Shown: positions 1 through 7,458 of the stretch, piece after piece | How the letters are laid out: each line of letters begins with the position of its first letter | How positions within the stretch are numbered: the first letter of the stretch is position 1 | From: DAOTVS01 sp034436375 | Lineage (GTDB): Bacteria; Chloroflexota; Anaerolineae; SpSt-313 | Assembly (NCBI GenBank): GCA_034436375.1 | Contig: DAOTVS010000233.1 | Location: 1-28,776, forward strand | Reading direction: 5' to 3' | Length of the DNA stretch: 28,776 bases | Program-made: the position numbers and the translations under genes | Notes under the pieces: model-generated | The model's input: only the letters and a program-made list of their open reading frames with translations | Told to the model about the DNA's origin: nothing | Databases searched by the model: none

Positions 1-2
1 GT

Positions 3-929
3 CACTGTTTCTGGTCCTGGAATGACCTGCCGCAGTTCACCCGCATCTGCTGCGAAATGAACAACGGCATCCTGGAATCGGGGGTGGTCACCGAGACCCG
101 GGAGCCACGTCCGGCCATGGTGGCCCAGCTCGCGCGGCTTTACACGGGGCAGCGCGAGCCGGCGCGCCCTTCGGTCGTGCTGACCGCGGAATACCCGTGG
201 TCGGCGGAGAGCCGGTTCACGCCGCTCGACCTGCAGGCCCTGGCCGCATCGGCCGCGGGCGAAAAAGCCTGGACGGACCTGCAGCAGCGGATGCAGCGCT
301 TTTGGGAAGGGTCATCGAACGACCAGTGGCAGCGCACCGGCGGCGGGCTGCAGCTCTGGGAGCCGGCCGAGACAACCATCGGCGGCGTCACGTTCGTGAG
401 CCCCAAGATCGGGCGGCGCATACGCCCGGTGGTGGCCGGGCCGGTCACGCCCGAGGTTGAGATCCCGGTGGGCAGAGCGTGCACGCGCATCCATATCCTG
501 GGCAACGTCACCCTGCCGGCAGGATATCCGGGGCGAGGGGTGCTCCTGGGGTCGCACCTGCGTTGGCGCGATCGCAGCCGGCGCGCGTTCGACGAGGCTG
601 ACCTGCCCTGGTTCGAGTTCGGTGCACGGGTGGGGTGTTACTGCGTGCATTACACCGACGGAACGGTCGAGGAGGTCCCCTTACGGCACGGGTACGAGGT
701 GGCGCGCGCCAACCTGATCCAGGATGCTACACGCGTGGACCCGATCGCCAGCCGGGCGCCGCGCGCGCTTGTCTACGCCAAGGACGCGGCGCGCGAGCAA
801 TACCAGGCGCTGCTCTACACTATTCCGGCAGGCGGGCGGCAGGTAGAGCGCATCACCTGCCGGGTGGAAGCGCTGCGGCTGTGCCTGGCGCTGTTCGCCG
901 TAACCCTCGAACATGCGGGCACGCCATAG
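3..929 (+). CDS. Glycoside hydrolase-like protein, C-terminal part (5' end outside window)
   Basis: The reading frame is open from base 3 with no stop, so the gene begins upstream of the window. The ATG at 57 lies inside conserved-looking sequence and is probably not the start. The first visible residues contain CFWSWNDLPQF followed by GILESGVVTETREPRP. This resembles the end of a TIM-barrel glycosidase, where an aromatic platform on the last strand is followed by a 'G(I/V)...SGVV.E.R.P' segment seen in GH2/GH5-like proteins. The remaining ~200 residues look beta-rich and could be an accessory beta-sandwich. The catalytic residues are not in the window, so family and substrate cannot be fixed. 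The gene ends 40 bases before a UroD-superfamily gene on the same strand, and a second hydrolase lies downstream, which suggests carbohydrate catabolism. Real coding: near certain. Hydrolase identity: moderate. Confidence 0.6.
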   Translation, partial: HCFWSWNDLPQFTRICCEMNNGILESGVVTETREPRPAMVAQLARLYTGQREPARPSVVLTAEYPWSAESRFTPLDLQALAASAAGEKAWTDLQQRMQRFWEGSSNDQWQRTGGGLQLWEPAETTIGGVTFVSPKIGRRIRPVVAGPVTPEVEIPVGRACTRIHILGNVTLPAGYPGRGVLLGSHLRWRDRSRRAFDEADLPWFEFGARVGCYCVHYTDGTVEEVPLRHGYEVARANLIQDATRVDPIASRAPRALVYAKDAAREQYQALLYTIPAGGRQVERITCRVEALRLCLALFAVTLEHAGTP

Positions 930-969
930 ACCCCTAATTCCTCAGATTCGAGAAAGGCTATCCACAACT

Positions 970-2037
970 ATGACCAGCATGTCACCCCGCGAGAACATCC
1001 TGCGCGCCATGCGCCGGCAACAGCCCGCCTATGTGCCGCGCGAGGCGAGCTTTACCGTGCCCGTCTATGAGACCTTTATGCAAAAGACCGGGCAGACGGA
1101 CCCCGCCGCCTATTTCGGCTACGACCGGCGCACCATCGATTTCCGCTCTCCGGAGCCCGGCGATTTCTCGCGTTACCTGCCGCCCCTCGAGCGCCCGGGC
1201 CGCGTCGACGAATGGGGCAACGTCGTCGTGCACGGCTTCAAGTACGATACCACGGACTATGTCTACCCCATGCGCAATCTGAAGACCGTGGCCGAGTTGA
1301 ACGAGTTCCCCTTTCCCGATTTCACGCCCGACGCCTGCCACGCCCACTTTGAGGATGAGGTCAAGGGCTGGCACGACCTGGGCTATGCCGTCACCGGCTC
1401 GCTCTGGGGCACGATGTTCGAGCGCACCTGGCACATGCGCGGCATGGACAATCTGTTCGCCGATTTTTATGACAACCCGGATTTCGCCACCGCCCTGCTC
1501 GACAAGATGATGCAGACCCGCATCTTCCAGGCCACGCGCTATGCTGAAGCTGGTGTCGATATCCTGCACACGGGCGACGATATCGGCATGCAGGACCGCC
1601 TGCTGATGTCGCTCCCCATGTGGCGGCGCTGGTTCAAGCCGCGCCTGGCCGCGGTCATCGCCGCCGCCAGGCGCGTCAAGCCCGACCTCATCGTCGAGTA
1701 CCACTCCGATGGTTCCATCCAGCCCTTCATCCCTGAATTGATCGAGATCGGCATCAACGTGCTCAACCCGGTCCAACCCGAGTGCATGGACCCGGCGGAG
1801 ATCAAGCGGCAGTTCGGTGACCGGCTCGCCTTCTCGGGCACCGTCGGCACACAGACCACCATGCCCTTCGGCACACCCGACGACGTGCGCCGCGTGGTCC
1901 GCGAGCGCATCCAGACGGTTGGTGCTGGGGGTGGCCTGATCCTGGCCCCCACCCACACCCTGGAGCCCGATGTGCCTTGGGAGAACATCGTGGCCATGTT
2001 CGAGACGGCCGAAGAGTTTGGACGATATGATGCGTAA
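970..2037 (+). CDS. UroD-superfamily protein A (uroporphyrinogen decarboxylase/MtaA-like fold)
   Basis: A 355-residue protein of the uroporphyrinogen decarboxylase/methylcobamide:CoM methyltransferase superfamily (COG0407). It opens with SPRENILRAMRRQQPAYVPR, the usual N-terminus of the family, and ends with a P-T-H-x-L-x-P-D-V-P-x-E-N-I segment that in this fold lines the barrel mouth. At the position where MtaA/CmuA proteins have the zinc motif His-x-Cys-Gly, this protein has EYHSDGS: the His is kept and the Cys replaced. A Cys occurs later in QPECMDP. It is unlikely to be a true haem-pathway HemE, because no haem genes are nearby and there are four diverged paralogues in the window. I start it at ATG 970, where family similarity begins and AGAAAGG lies 12 bases upstream; ATG 979 is an alternative. 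The last seven bases lie inside the left arm of an inverted repeat. Reaction unknown. Confidence 0.85.
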   Translation: MTSMSPRENILRAMRRQQPAYVPREASFTVPVYETFMQKTGQTDPAAYFGYDRRTIDFRSPEPGDFSRYLPPLERPGRVDEWGNVVVHGFKYDTTDYVYPMRNLKTVAELNEFPFPDFTPDACHAHFEDEVKGWHDLGYAVTGSLWGTMFERTWHMRGMDNLFADFYDNPDFATALLDKMMQTRIFQATRYAEAGVDILHTGDDIGMQDRLLMSLPMWRRWFKPRLAAVIAAARRVKPDLIVEYHSDGSIQPFIPELIEIGINVLNPVQPECMDPAEIKRQFGDRLAFSGTVGTQTTMPFGTPDDVRRVVRERIQTVGAGGGLILAPTHTLEPDVPWENIVAMFETAEEFGRYDA

Positions 2038-2174
2038 CCCGTGATCCGTAATGCGTAAGGTTGCCCGCGTGGAGTGCGCGCTGCTGTTCAGGATGCCCTC
2101 CCGGCCAGAGCCTGCGCAAAGCATCGGGCATTCCGGAATGGCAACCTTACGCATTACGGATTACGGATTACGCG
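2031..2174. repeat. Inverted-repeat element, 35-base arms around a 74-base centre
   Basis: Left arm 2031-2065 and right arm 2140-2174 are reverse complements at 32 of 35 positions. The arms are built from short CGTAATxCGTAA-type units such as CCGTAATGCGTAAGG, and the right arm carries a tandem ATTACGG unit. The centre contains the perfect palindrome CATTCCGGAATG at 2129-2140. The left arm includes the stop codon of UroD-like gene A, and the right arm ends 20 bases before the start of UroD-like gene B. As RNA the element would fold into a long hairpin. I recall similar TTACGCATTACGGATTACG-style repeats between genes in Chloroflexota genomes, but could not check this here. It may be a non-autonomous mobile element, a processing hairpin or both. 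Confidence 0.8.
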
Positions 2175-2194
2175 CTGCAGCAGGAGCCATACCC

Positions 2195-3286
2195 TTGAAC
2201 ATCCGAAACCGTTTCATCAACTGCCTGACCTTCCAGCCGGTCGACCGCATCCCCGTGCAGGACCTGGGCTACTGGCCCGAGACGATTGAGCGCTGGCATC
2301 ACGAGGGATTGCCCAAGTGGGTGACCGAGCAGCGCCATGTGGAGGATTATCTCCAGATCGACCGCTCCTGGAACTGCAACTGGCTCGACATCAATCAGGG
2401 CATCTACCCAGGCTTTGAGCGCCAGGTGCTCTCCGAGACGGAGAATGAGGAGATCGTGCGTGACGAGGAAGGGGTCACCCTGCGCACGCAAAAACACTAT
2501 AAGAGCATCCCCCAATTCATCCGCTTCCCGGTCGAGACCGAGGCCGACTATGAGGCGCTCCGACCCCGGCTCGACGGCCGCGACCCCGGCCGCTACCCCG
2601 CCGATTTCGACGAGGACCTGCACTGGCGACAGGAGCGCGGCGAGATTGTGGGCCTCAACTTTCACGGCTTTTTTGGCTTTGGGCGCGGTCTGATGGGCCT
2701 GGAGAACTGGTGCATGGCCTTTTACGATCAGCCAGACCTGGTGCGCCGTATCGTTGCCGACCGGGTACAACTGGCGCGGGATCTGCTGCCGCGCCTCTTT
2801 GCTACAGGGGCCCTCGATTTCGTGCAGATCTGGGAGGACATGGCCTACAAGGCAGGCCCCCTGCTCTCGCCGCGCCTGGTGCGCGAGTACTTTTCGCCCG
2901 GCTATGCTGACCTGGTGCAGCTCTTCCGGCGCAACGGCGTCCGCCTGATCATGGTCGATAGCGACGGGCAGGCCAACGCGCTGGTCCCTCTCTGGCGCGA
3001 GGCCGGCATTGACGGCATGCATCCCTGTGAGATCGCCGCCGGGGCCGACCCCATCCTCATCCGCCGGCAGAACCCGGGCTGCGCCCTGCAGGGCGGCATG
3101 GATAAGCGCCTCATCGCCGCCGGCCGTGAGGGCATCGATGCCGAGCTACGACGGCTTCTGCCTCTGATACAAGAGGGAGGTTTTATCCCCGAGCTCGATC
3201 ACTTTGTGCCGCCAGATGTCTCTTTCCAGGATTACGTCTACTACTGTGAGCGGCGACGGGAGTTGTTTGCGAGAATTGGCAACTGA
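2195..3286 (+). CDS. UroD-superfamily protein B (TTG start)
   Basis: A 363-residue member of the same superfamily as the gene before it, but strongly diverged. The N-terminus NIRNRFINCLTFQPVDRIP matches the family, and the C-terminal ELDHFVPPDVSFQDYVYY matches the D-H-x-V-P-P-D-V segment typical of UroD-like enzymes. At the MtaA zinc-motif position it reads MVDSDG, lacking both the His and the Cys, so a His-x-Cys zinc site is absent. I choose TTG 2195 because CAGGAG sits at 2181-2186 with an 8-base spacer and family similarity begins there. The frame stays open to an ATG at 2051, but those 48 extra codons only translate the inverted repeat. Adjacent, same-strand UroD-like genes A and B may form a two-subunit enzyme or act on related substrates. 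Reaction unknown. Confidence 0.85.
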   Translation: MNIRNRFINCLTFQPVDRIPVQDLGYWPETIERWHHEGLPKWVTEQRHVEDYLQIDRSWNCNWLDINQGIYPGFERQVLSETENEEIVRDEEGVTLRTQKHYKSIPQFIRFPVETEADYEALRPRLDGRDPGRYPADFDEDLHWRQERGEIVGLNFHGFFGFGRGLMGLENWCMAFYDQPDLVRRIVADRVQLARDLLPRLFATGALDFVQIWEDMAYKAGPLLSPRLVREYFSPGYADLVQLFRRNGVRLIMVDSDGQANALVPLWREAGIDGMHPCEIAAGADPILIRRQNPGCALQGGMDKRLIAAGREGIDAELRRLLPLIQEGGFIPELDHFVPPDVSFQDYVYYCERRRELFARIGN

Positions 3287-3418
3287 TGGGACTGCGGAGG
3301 CTGAGGGGCTGTCTGCAGCTCCGGCAGTGGATCCGTGCGCCATCCTTGCCCAGTCGTTACTGCGGAATCTCCCGCTGTCGCAGCAGTTCCCTCAATTCCG
3401 CTCCAAAGGAGAAACCAC

Positions 3419-5302
3419 ATGGCCCACGAAATGCTTTTCGGCTTCTGCTACATGCCCCAGATCATCCGCGTGGAGGACTTTTTTCCCTACTGGGTGCAGG
3501 ATCGCTACACGCGCGAGCGGACGCTGGAGGACCTGAGAATCATGCGTGCGATCGGCGCCGGGTGCCTCCGGGTGCATATCACACCGCCTCTGCCTGGCGC
3601 AACGGCGTATGATCGCCTGCACGACCGCCGCACGGTGCCCATCTCCGGATCCAAGTATCTGCAGATGACTGACCTGATCGTCAGGACGGCGCACGAATTG
3701 GGCATGAAGGTACATTTTGACATTGGCTCAGCTCTGAGTGAGGTGAGCGAGGAGTCGCTCGTGGGCTGGATTCCGCGCTACCGCGGGATGGTGGAGAGCT
3801 ACCAGTTCGCCAACGAGAATTACGGCGCCTTTCGCACAGAGCGCATCGAGGGCCGCACCGACACCTACGATCACTACCTCCGCCTGATCAAGCGCGCCCG
3901 CGAGCTGGACCCCACCGTCAAGTTCACCGTCGATATGACCACCGCCGACATCGAGTACTGCCGGCAGAAGCTGCCCGAGCTGTTCGACAACCTCGAGATC
4001 CTCAACACCCACCCGTACTATAACATCGATCACCGTGGCTGGACGGAGGAGTGGATCCGCGGCCTGGTCGCCGTGCACACGCCTGGCGCCAGTTGGCCGG
4101 CGGACCTGCCCGACGCGCCCACGCGCATCTGGCTGCAGAACTTTTTGGGAATCGCCGATTTCGGCCGCGAGCTGTGGATCACCGAGACGGCGGCCACGGG
4201 TGACGGCTGCTGGTCGGCCCTGGTCCAGGATGATACAGAGGCTCAAGCCTGGCGCAACGGGATCACGGCGCTCGCGCAGTGCCAGCAGCTCACGCGCATC
4301 TACTGGTGCTGGTTCACCGACAAGATGCACTCGGTCGAAGCTGGCGTAACTCAGGCTGGCGCAGTGCGCTATGATGGCGCACCTACGCCGCTCACCTCTG
4401 CCTTCCGTGAGCTGGCCGAGGAGTATGCCCCGGCAGAGAGCATCCTGCGGAAACTGCGCATCCGGGTCAGCGATGCCCGTATCGACGATACAACGCACGA
4501 GGCAACGGTCACCCTTACTCTGGCCAATCGCTCCGGCGAGCCCATCGACGGCCGCGCCGCCCTGGAGCTGCCCGCGGGCCTCTCCGGTGATACGGCGCCG
4601 TTCGCGTTCACGCTCCAGCCCGGCGAGACGCGGGAGTGGCCGGCCGCCCTGCAAGTCGGCGCCCTGCCCGAAACCCACAACCACGTCTTCCTTCGCGTCG
4701 AGGCGTTGGGCCAGGTGCACTATGGCTGGGGCATGGTCGTCCGCCCCCGCGCCGCCGTGCTCGATCGCGGCAAGACCGAAGTCCCCGACGTGCGCTACCT
4801 CCCCGGCATGGATGCCGTGCAGGATTTCCTGACGCGCTACGCGGACGAGTGCGCCATCGTGGTCGGCCCCGGCACCAGCCATTGGGACATGGAGCTGGGC
4901 TTCCGCCTCAAGATCGTGCTGGAGGCGCTCACCGGAAATTCGATACCCATCAAGACGTGGTTCATGATCCAGGAAGTGTGGGATCAGCCCCTGATCATCG
5001 TTGGCCGGCCAACTTTCAACTTTATCGCCCAGCTCATCGAGTTCACTTTCCCGCCGGAGCGTAAGGCCGACTCGCTCAAGCCTGGCGAAGGGTTCGTGCA
5101 ATGGGTCGAGCAGCCTCTGGGCGACTATATCGGCTCCTGGGACTGCTCTATGCGCGAGCGGCTGCTGGGCTTTCACAAGTGCCCGGCGGCGCTCTACATC
5201 GCGGGGGGTGATGATGAAGGCTCGAAAAAGGCAACCTTCGACCTCATCCGTCGCATCTGGCGGCCAAGAGGCGCGCCCAAGATGGACCTGGCCTGGGCGT
5301 GA
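3419..5302 (+). CDS. Clan GH-A-like glycoside hydrolase with C-terminal accessory domains
   Basis: A 627-residue protein whose first ~390 residues look like a (beta/alpha)8 glycosidase. The likely acid/base Glu is E133 in QFANENYG (the clan GH-A 'NE' motif after strand 4), and the likely nucleophile is E256 in LWITETAA (strand 7). A Trp-rich IYWCWF segment follows on strand 8. Residues ~400-500 look like an immunoglobulin-like beta domain (VTLTLANRSGEPIDG). The last ~150 residues alternate IVVG and IIVG strands with helices and are unlike a common carbohydrate-binding module; I do not recognise that domain. No signal peptide is visible, so it probably acts in the cytoplasm on an imported oligosaccharide. 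ATG 3419 has AGGAG at 3407-3411 with a 7-base spacer; the longer in-frame extension has no support. Exact GH family uncertain (GH5, GH39 or a new family). Confidence 0.7.
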   Translation: MAHEMLFGFCYMPQIIRVEDFFPYWVQDRYTRERTLEDLRIMRAIGAGCLRVHITPPLPGATAYDRLHDRRTVPISGSKYLQMTDLIVRTAHELGMKVHFDIGSALSEVSEESLVGWIPRYRGMVESYQFANENYGAFRTERIEGRTDTYDHYLRLIKRARELDPTVKFTVDMTTADIEYCRQKLPELFDNLEILNTHPYYNIDHRGWTEEWIRGLVAVHTPGASWPADLPDAPTRIWLQNFLGIADFGRELWITETAATGDGCWSALVQDDTEAQAWRNGITALAQCQQLTRIYWCWFTDKMHSVEAGVTQAGAVRYDGAPTPLTSAFRELAEEYAPAESILRKLRIRVSDARIDDTTHEATVTLTLANRSGEPIDGRAALELPAGLSGDTAPFAFTLQPGETREWPAALQVGALPETHNHVFLRVEALGQVHYGWGMVVRPRAAVLDRGKTEVPDVRYLPGMDAVQDFLTRYADECAIVVGPGTSHWDMELGFRLKIVLEALTGNSIPIKTWFMIQEVWDQPLIIVGRPTFNFIAQLIEFTFPPERKADSLKPGEGFVQWVEQPLGDYIGSWDCSMRERLLGFHKCPAALYIAGGDDEGSKKATFDLIRRIWRPRGAPKMDLAWA

Positions 5303-5317
5303 TTCGAAACCTGATTG

Positions 5318-5437
5318 GTGATCCATGTGCCCATCAAAACGGCTCTGCGCCTGCACGATGTGGCCGACTTGCCCCTGACCATTGTCGGCCGGCTCACGCG
5401 GATCTCGTGCGCGAGCTCAGCGCGGGTTAGCGGCTGA
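5318..5437 (+). CDS. Possible 39-codon small ORF, GTG start (weak)
   Basis: A GTG-started reading frame fills the gap between the hydrolase stop and the terminator, and its TGA overlaps the first base of the terminator stem. The predicted peptide starts VIHVPIKTALRLHDVADLP and looks more protein-like than random. It has no convincing ribosome binding site and no family I recognise. It may be a remnant or chance. No other gene is visible in 5303-5536. Confidence 0.15.
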   Translation: MIHVPIKTALRLHDVADLPLTIVGRLTRISCASSARVSG

Positions 5438-5469
5438 CGGTCCCCCGCCATTTGGCGGGGGACCGTTTT
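5437..5469 (+). terminator. Rho-independent terminator closing the left sugar locus
   Basis: A perfect 13-bp stem (5437-5449 with 5454-5466, ACGGTCCCCCGCC and its complement) with an ATTT loop, running into TTTT at 5466-5469. It is very stable. It ends transcription after the GH-A-like hydrolase and before the LysE-type gene. Confidence 0.9.
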
Positions 5470-5479
5470 CGCCTATACT
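5452..5479 (+). promoter_or_regulatory. Promoter for the LysE-type exporter, overlapping the terminator
   Basis: TTGGCG (5452-5457), a 16-base spacer and TATACT (5474-5479). The -35 lies in the loop and right arm of the upstream terminator. The -10 plus flanks, GCCTATACTG, also occurs at the promoter near 17209. The start codon is 58 bases past the -10. Confidence 0.55.
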
Positions 5480-5536
5480 GGCCCCATCGCACTGCGTAGA
5501 CTCGCCCCCTCAGAACCGAGCCCCCAGGAGGCACAC

Positions 5537-6178
5537 ATGTCTCTGGTCGCCCTCTTCCTCACAGCCTGGGTCGTCGGCTTTACCGGCGCCGCGGCCCCCG
5601 GCCCCATCTCCACGCTGGTCGTCACCGAGTCGGGCCGGCGCGGCTTCTGGGCTGGGCCCCTCCTGACGTTGGGGCATGCTTTGGCCGAGTTCGCCCTGGT
5701 GCTGGGGCTGGCCTTTGGCCTGCGCAGCCTGTTGGCCAATGCGCGCATCACCCCGCTCATCGCCCTGGTCGGCGGCGCTTTCCTCGTCTGGATGGGCATC
5801 GGTACGCTACGGGATGCACTGCGCCGGGGCAGCAATCCCCTGGCGGCCGCGCAGCAGGGCAAGCAAACACGCCTGGGGCCGGCTTTCGCCGGGCTGTTCG
5901 CCAGCCTGGCAAACCCCTATTGGTTCCTCTGGTGGAGTACGGTCGGGGCCAGCTACGTGGTCATCTCCCTCGAGCAGGGCCCGCGCGGCCTGGCCGCCTT
6001 TTACTCTGGCCACATCCTCTCGGACTTGAGCTGGAACAGCCTGCTCTCGTTCCTCATGGCGTCGGGACGGCGCTGGCTGCCGCAGAAAGCTGTGCAGGGG
6101 TTCCTGGCCCTCGCGGGCCTCTTCCTCGTCGGGCTGGGCGGCTACTTTGTCTACAGCGGCCTCGGGCAAATCCTATAA
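5537..6178 (+). CDS. LysE/RhtB-family amino-acid exporter
   Basis: A 213-residue, highly hydrophobic protein with about six membrane segments. It matches the LysE/RhtB translocator family in length and in motifs: an N-terminal GAAAPGPIS box (the family 'PGP' signature), a G-H-A-L-A-E helix, and ASLANPYWFLWWSTVG near residue 122, the conserved 'NP..W.FW' segment. The family exports amino acids or similar metabolites across the cytoplasmic membrane using the proton gradient; the substrate cannot be read from the sequence. The start is firm: AGGAGG at 5526-5531 lies five bases before ATG 5537. It is a single-gene unit between a terminator and the convergent scpB gene. Confidence 0.88.
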   Translation: MSLVALFLTAWVVGFTGAAAPGPISTLVVTESGRRGFWAGPLLTLGHALAEFALVLGLAFGLRSLLANARITPLIALVGGAFLVWMGIGTLRDALRRGSNPLAAAQQGKQTRLGPAFAGLFASLANPYWFLWWSTVGASYVVISLEQGPRGLAAFYSGHILSDLSWNSLLSFLMASGRRWLPQKAVQGFLALAGLFLVGLGGYFVYSGLGQIL

Positions 6179-6212
6179 CATAGAAACAGTGCCCGCCTGG
6201 AGCAACATCGCC

Positions 6213-6283
6213 TGACCACAAAGACGAAAAGGCACGAAGATGCTTCCATCGTGCGTTGTGCTCCGCGCCTCCGCGTGAGATCC
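6213..6283. repeat. Probable degenerate interspersed repeat (ACCACAAAGAC...CTCCGCGTGAGA type)
   Basis: This stretch contains GACCACAAAGACG, AAGGCACGAAGA and CTCCGCGCCTCCGCGTGAGA. I recognise these as words of a widely scattered intergenic repeat in Chloroflexota and other environmental genomes, though that is recall and unchecked. Inside it, GCACG+ATG pairs with CAT+CGTGC (6232-6254) with an AAG bulge and CTTC loop. It lies between convergent genes: the LysE-type exporter and scpB. Confidence 0.4.
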
Positions 6284-6287
6284 ATAT

Positions 6288-6842
6288 TCAGCTCTTCAGT
6301 GGCACCGCGGGTGGAGACGGAGGGGTTTCACCGCTGGGGGCCGCCGGCAGCGGCGGCAGATCCTGCACACCGTGCAGGCCAAAGTATTGAAGAAACTCGA
6401 ACGTAGTGCCATAGACGATCGGCCGGCCGGCCTGCTCCAGGCGCCCAACCTCGCCAACCAGCCCTTTCGTGCTCAGTGTCCGCAGCACACCATCACTGTT
6501 GACGCCGCGGATCGCCTCGATCTCGGCCCGTGTGATCGGCTGCCGGTAAGCAATGATCGCCAGCACCTCCAGCGCTGCCGGCGACAGCCGGCTGGAAAGG
6601 TCGAGCCCCAGAAGCTTTTCGACATAGGGGGCAATATCCGGCGCGGTGACGAGCTGCAGCTTGTTGCCTTGCCGCTGCAACGCCATCCCCCCCAGCGCCA
6701 GCCATGACTCTACCGTGCCCAAAGCCTGCTCAACCTCGACGGGGCTGACATCCAGGATGTTCGCCAATTGCTCCACGGTGACGGGGCCTTCTGCAACAAA
6801 GAGCAACCCGGGGAGGATGCGGGCAATGGTTTGCGTTTCCAC
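6288..6842 (-). CDS. scpB: Segregation and condensation protein B (ScpB)
   Basis: A 184-residue protein matching ScpB, the double winged-helix subunit that bridges the Smc-ScpA condensin ring and helps chromosome segregation. The first winged helix covers roughly residues 5-80 (LLFVAEGPVTVEQLANIL). The second starts near residue 87 and holds the family hallmark LEVLAIIAYRQPITRAEIE followed by IRGVNSDGVLRTL and GRPIVYGTT.FLQYFGL. The Pro-rich tail of ~25 residues is normal for the family. It starts with GTG at 6842-6840 and has a weak GGAG upstream. scpA, the usual neighbour, is not in the window. It diverges from the lipoprotein gene across 70 bases. Confidence 0.93.
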   Translation of the reverse strand: METQTIARILPGLLFVAEGPVTVEQLANILDVSPVEVEQALGTVESWLALGGMALQRQGNKLQLVTAPDIAPYVEKLLGLDLSSRLSPAALEVLAIIAYRQPITRAEIEAIRGVNSDGVLRTLSTKGLVGEVGRLEQAGRPIVYGTTFEFLQYFGLHGVQDLPPLPAAPSGETPPSPPAVPLKS

Positions 6843-6886
6843 TCAGCGCTAAACTCCATATACTAAGAACAAGGGCACAATTGCCC
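6836..6886. promoter_or_regulatory. Divergent promoter region between scpB and the lipoprotein gene
   Basis: On the + strand TTTCCA (6836-6841), a 17-base spacer and TATACT (6859-6864) can serve the lipoprotein gene. On the - strand TAGTAT (6865-6860) could serve scpB. A small inverted repeat, GGGCA-CAAT-TGCCC, at 6873-6886 sits at the expected rightward transcription start and might be an operator. Confidence 0.4.
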
Positions 6887-6912
6887 ACTTGTGAGAGGGA
6901 GAGATGTGATCC

Positions 6913-7443
6913 ATGGCTTATCGTCATCGGCGCATTCTGAGCCTGACAGCCATAATCCTCTTGCTGGCCTGCACCGCCTGCGCTCCGGCGAGCGATATTC
7001 CGGGTGAGGATGCGCCCATCCCCGTCTCGGCCGATGCCGCCGCGCGCCTGGATGCCAAGCTGGCCGGTCTGCCTGCTGGCGGGTTCCAGCTGCAGATCGA
7101 CCAGCAAGAGGCGACCTCATACGCAGCCCTGCGCCTCGGCAACCAATTCCCCCTGGCATCCCCCCAGGTCCGCTTTCTCCCGGGCGAGATCGTTCTGGAG
7201 GGCGATCTCACGGCGCCCATCAGGGCGCGGATGCGCCTTGCCGGTACGCTGCAGATCGTTGCCGGCCAAATCGAGATATCGGTGCAGCAGGCCAGCATCG
7301 GCAGGGTGGCCATCCCGCGGTTCCTGCTCGCCTCCATCTCCGATAGCCTCACCGAGATGGCCAATGACAGCCGGGGCTCCATAGACATACAGAAGATCGA
7401 GATCCGCTCAGGACAAATCCAGATCAGCGGCCGCACCCGGTAA
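6913..7443 (+). CDS. Small lipoprotein of unknown function
   Basis: A 176-residue exported lipoprotein. The N-terminus has basic residues (MAYRHRR), a hydrophobic stretch (ILSLTAIILLL) and a lipobox ending at C20 (LLAC) or C23 (CTAC), so it should be anchored to the outer face of the membrane. The rest is one domain rich in alternating hydrophobic beta-strands: FQLQID, EIVLEGDLTAP, RMRLAGTLQIVAGQIEISVQQASIG, QKIEIRSGQIQISG. This pattern recalls the lipid-binding LmeA/DUF2993-like or AsmA-like folds, but the match is weak. A GAGGGAGAG stretch precedes the ATG, though the spacing is loose. It converges on amaP with only 15 bases between the two stops. Confidence 0.8.
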   Translation: MAYRHRRILSLTAIILLLACTACAPASDIPGEDAPIPVSADAAARLDAKLAGLPAGGFQLQIDQQEATSYAALRLGNQFPLASPQVRFLPGEIVLEGDLTAPIRARMRLAGTLQIVAGQIEISVQQASIGRVAIPRFLLASISDSLTEMANDSRGSIDIQKIEIRSGQIQISGRTR

Positions 7444-7458
7444 CGCTGGCAGCGCGGA

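Noticed and set aside
2051..2194. N-terminal extension of UroD-like protein B from ATG 2051
   Set aside because: These codons only translate the inverted repeat (for example ATLRITDYGLR). TTG 2195 with CAGGAG and the family N-terminus is a better start.
970..3286. UroD-like genes A and B as haem-pathway hemE
   Set aside because: Two diverged tandem copies, no other haem genes, and a glycosidase context argue against a HemE role.
3728..5356. 542-codon open frame on the - strand over the GH-A-like hydrolase
   Set aside because: It is the antisense shadow of a high-GC gene. Its composition is skewed (Gly/Ala/Asp/His/Arg), it has no recognisable motif, and the + strand gene has clear catalytic motifs and a ribosome site.
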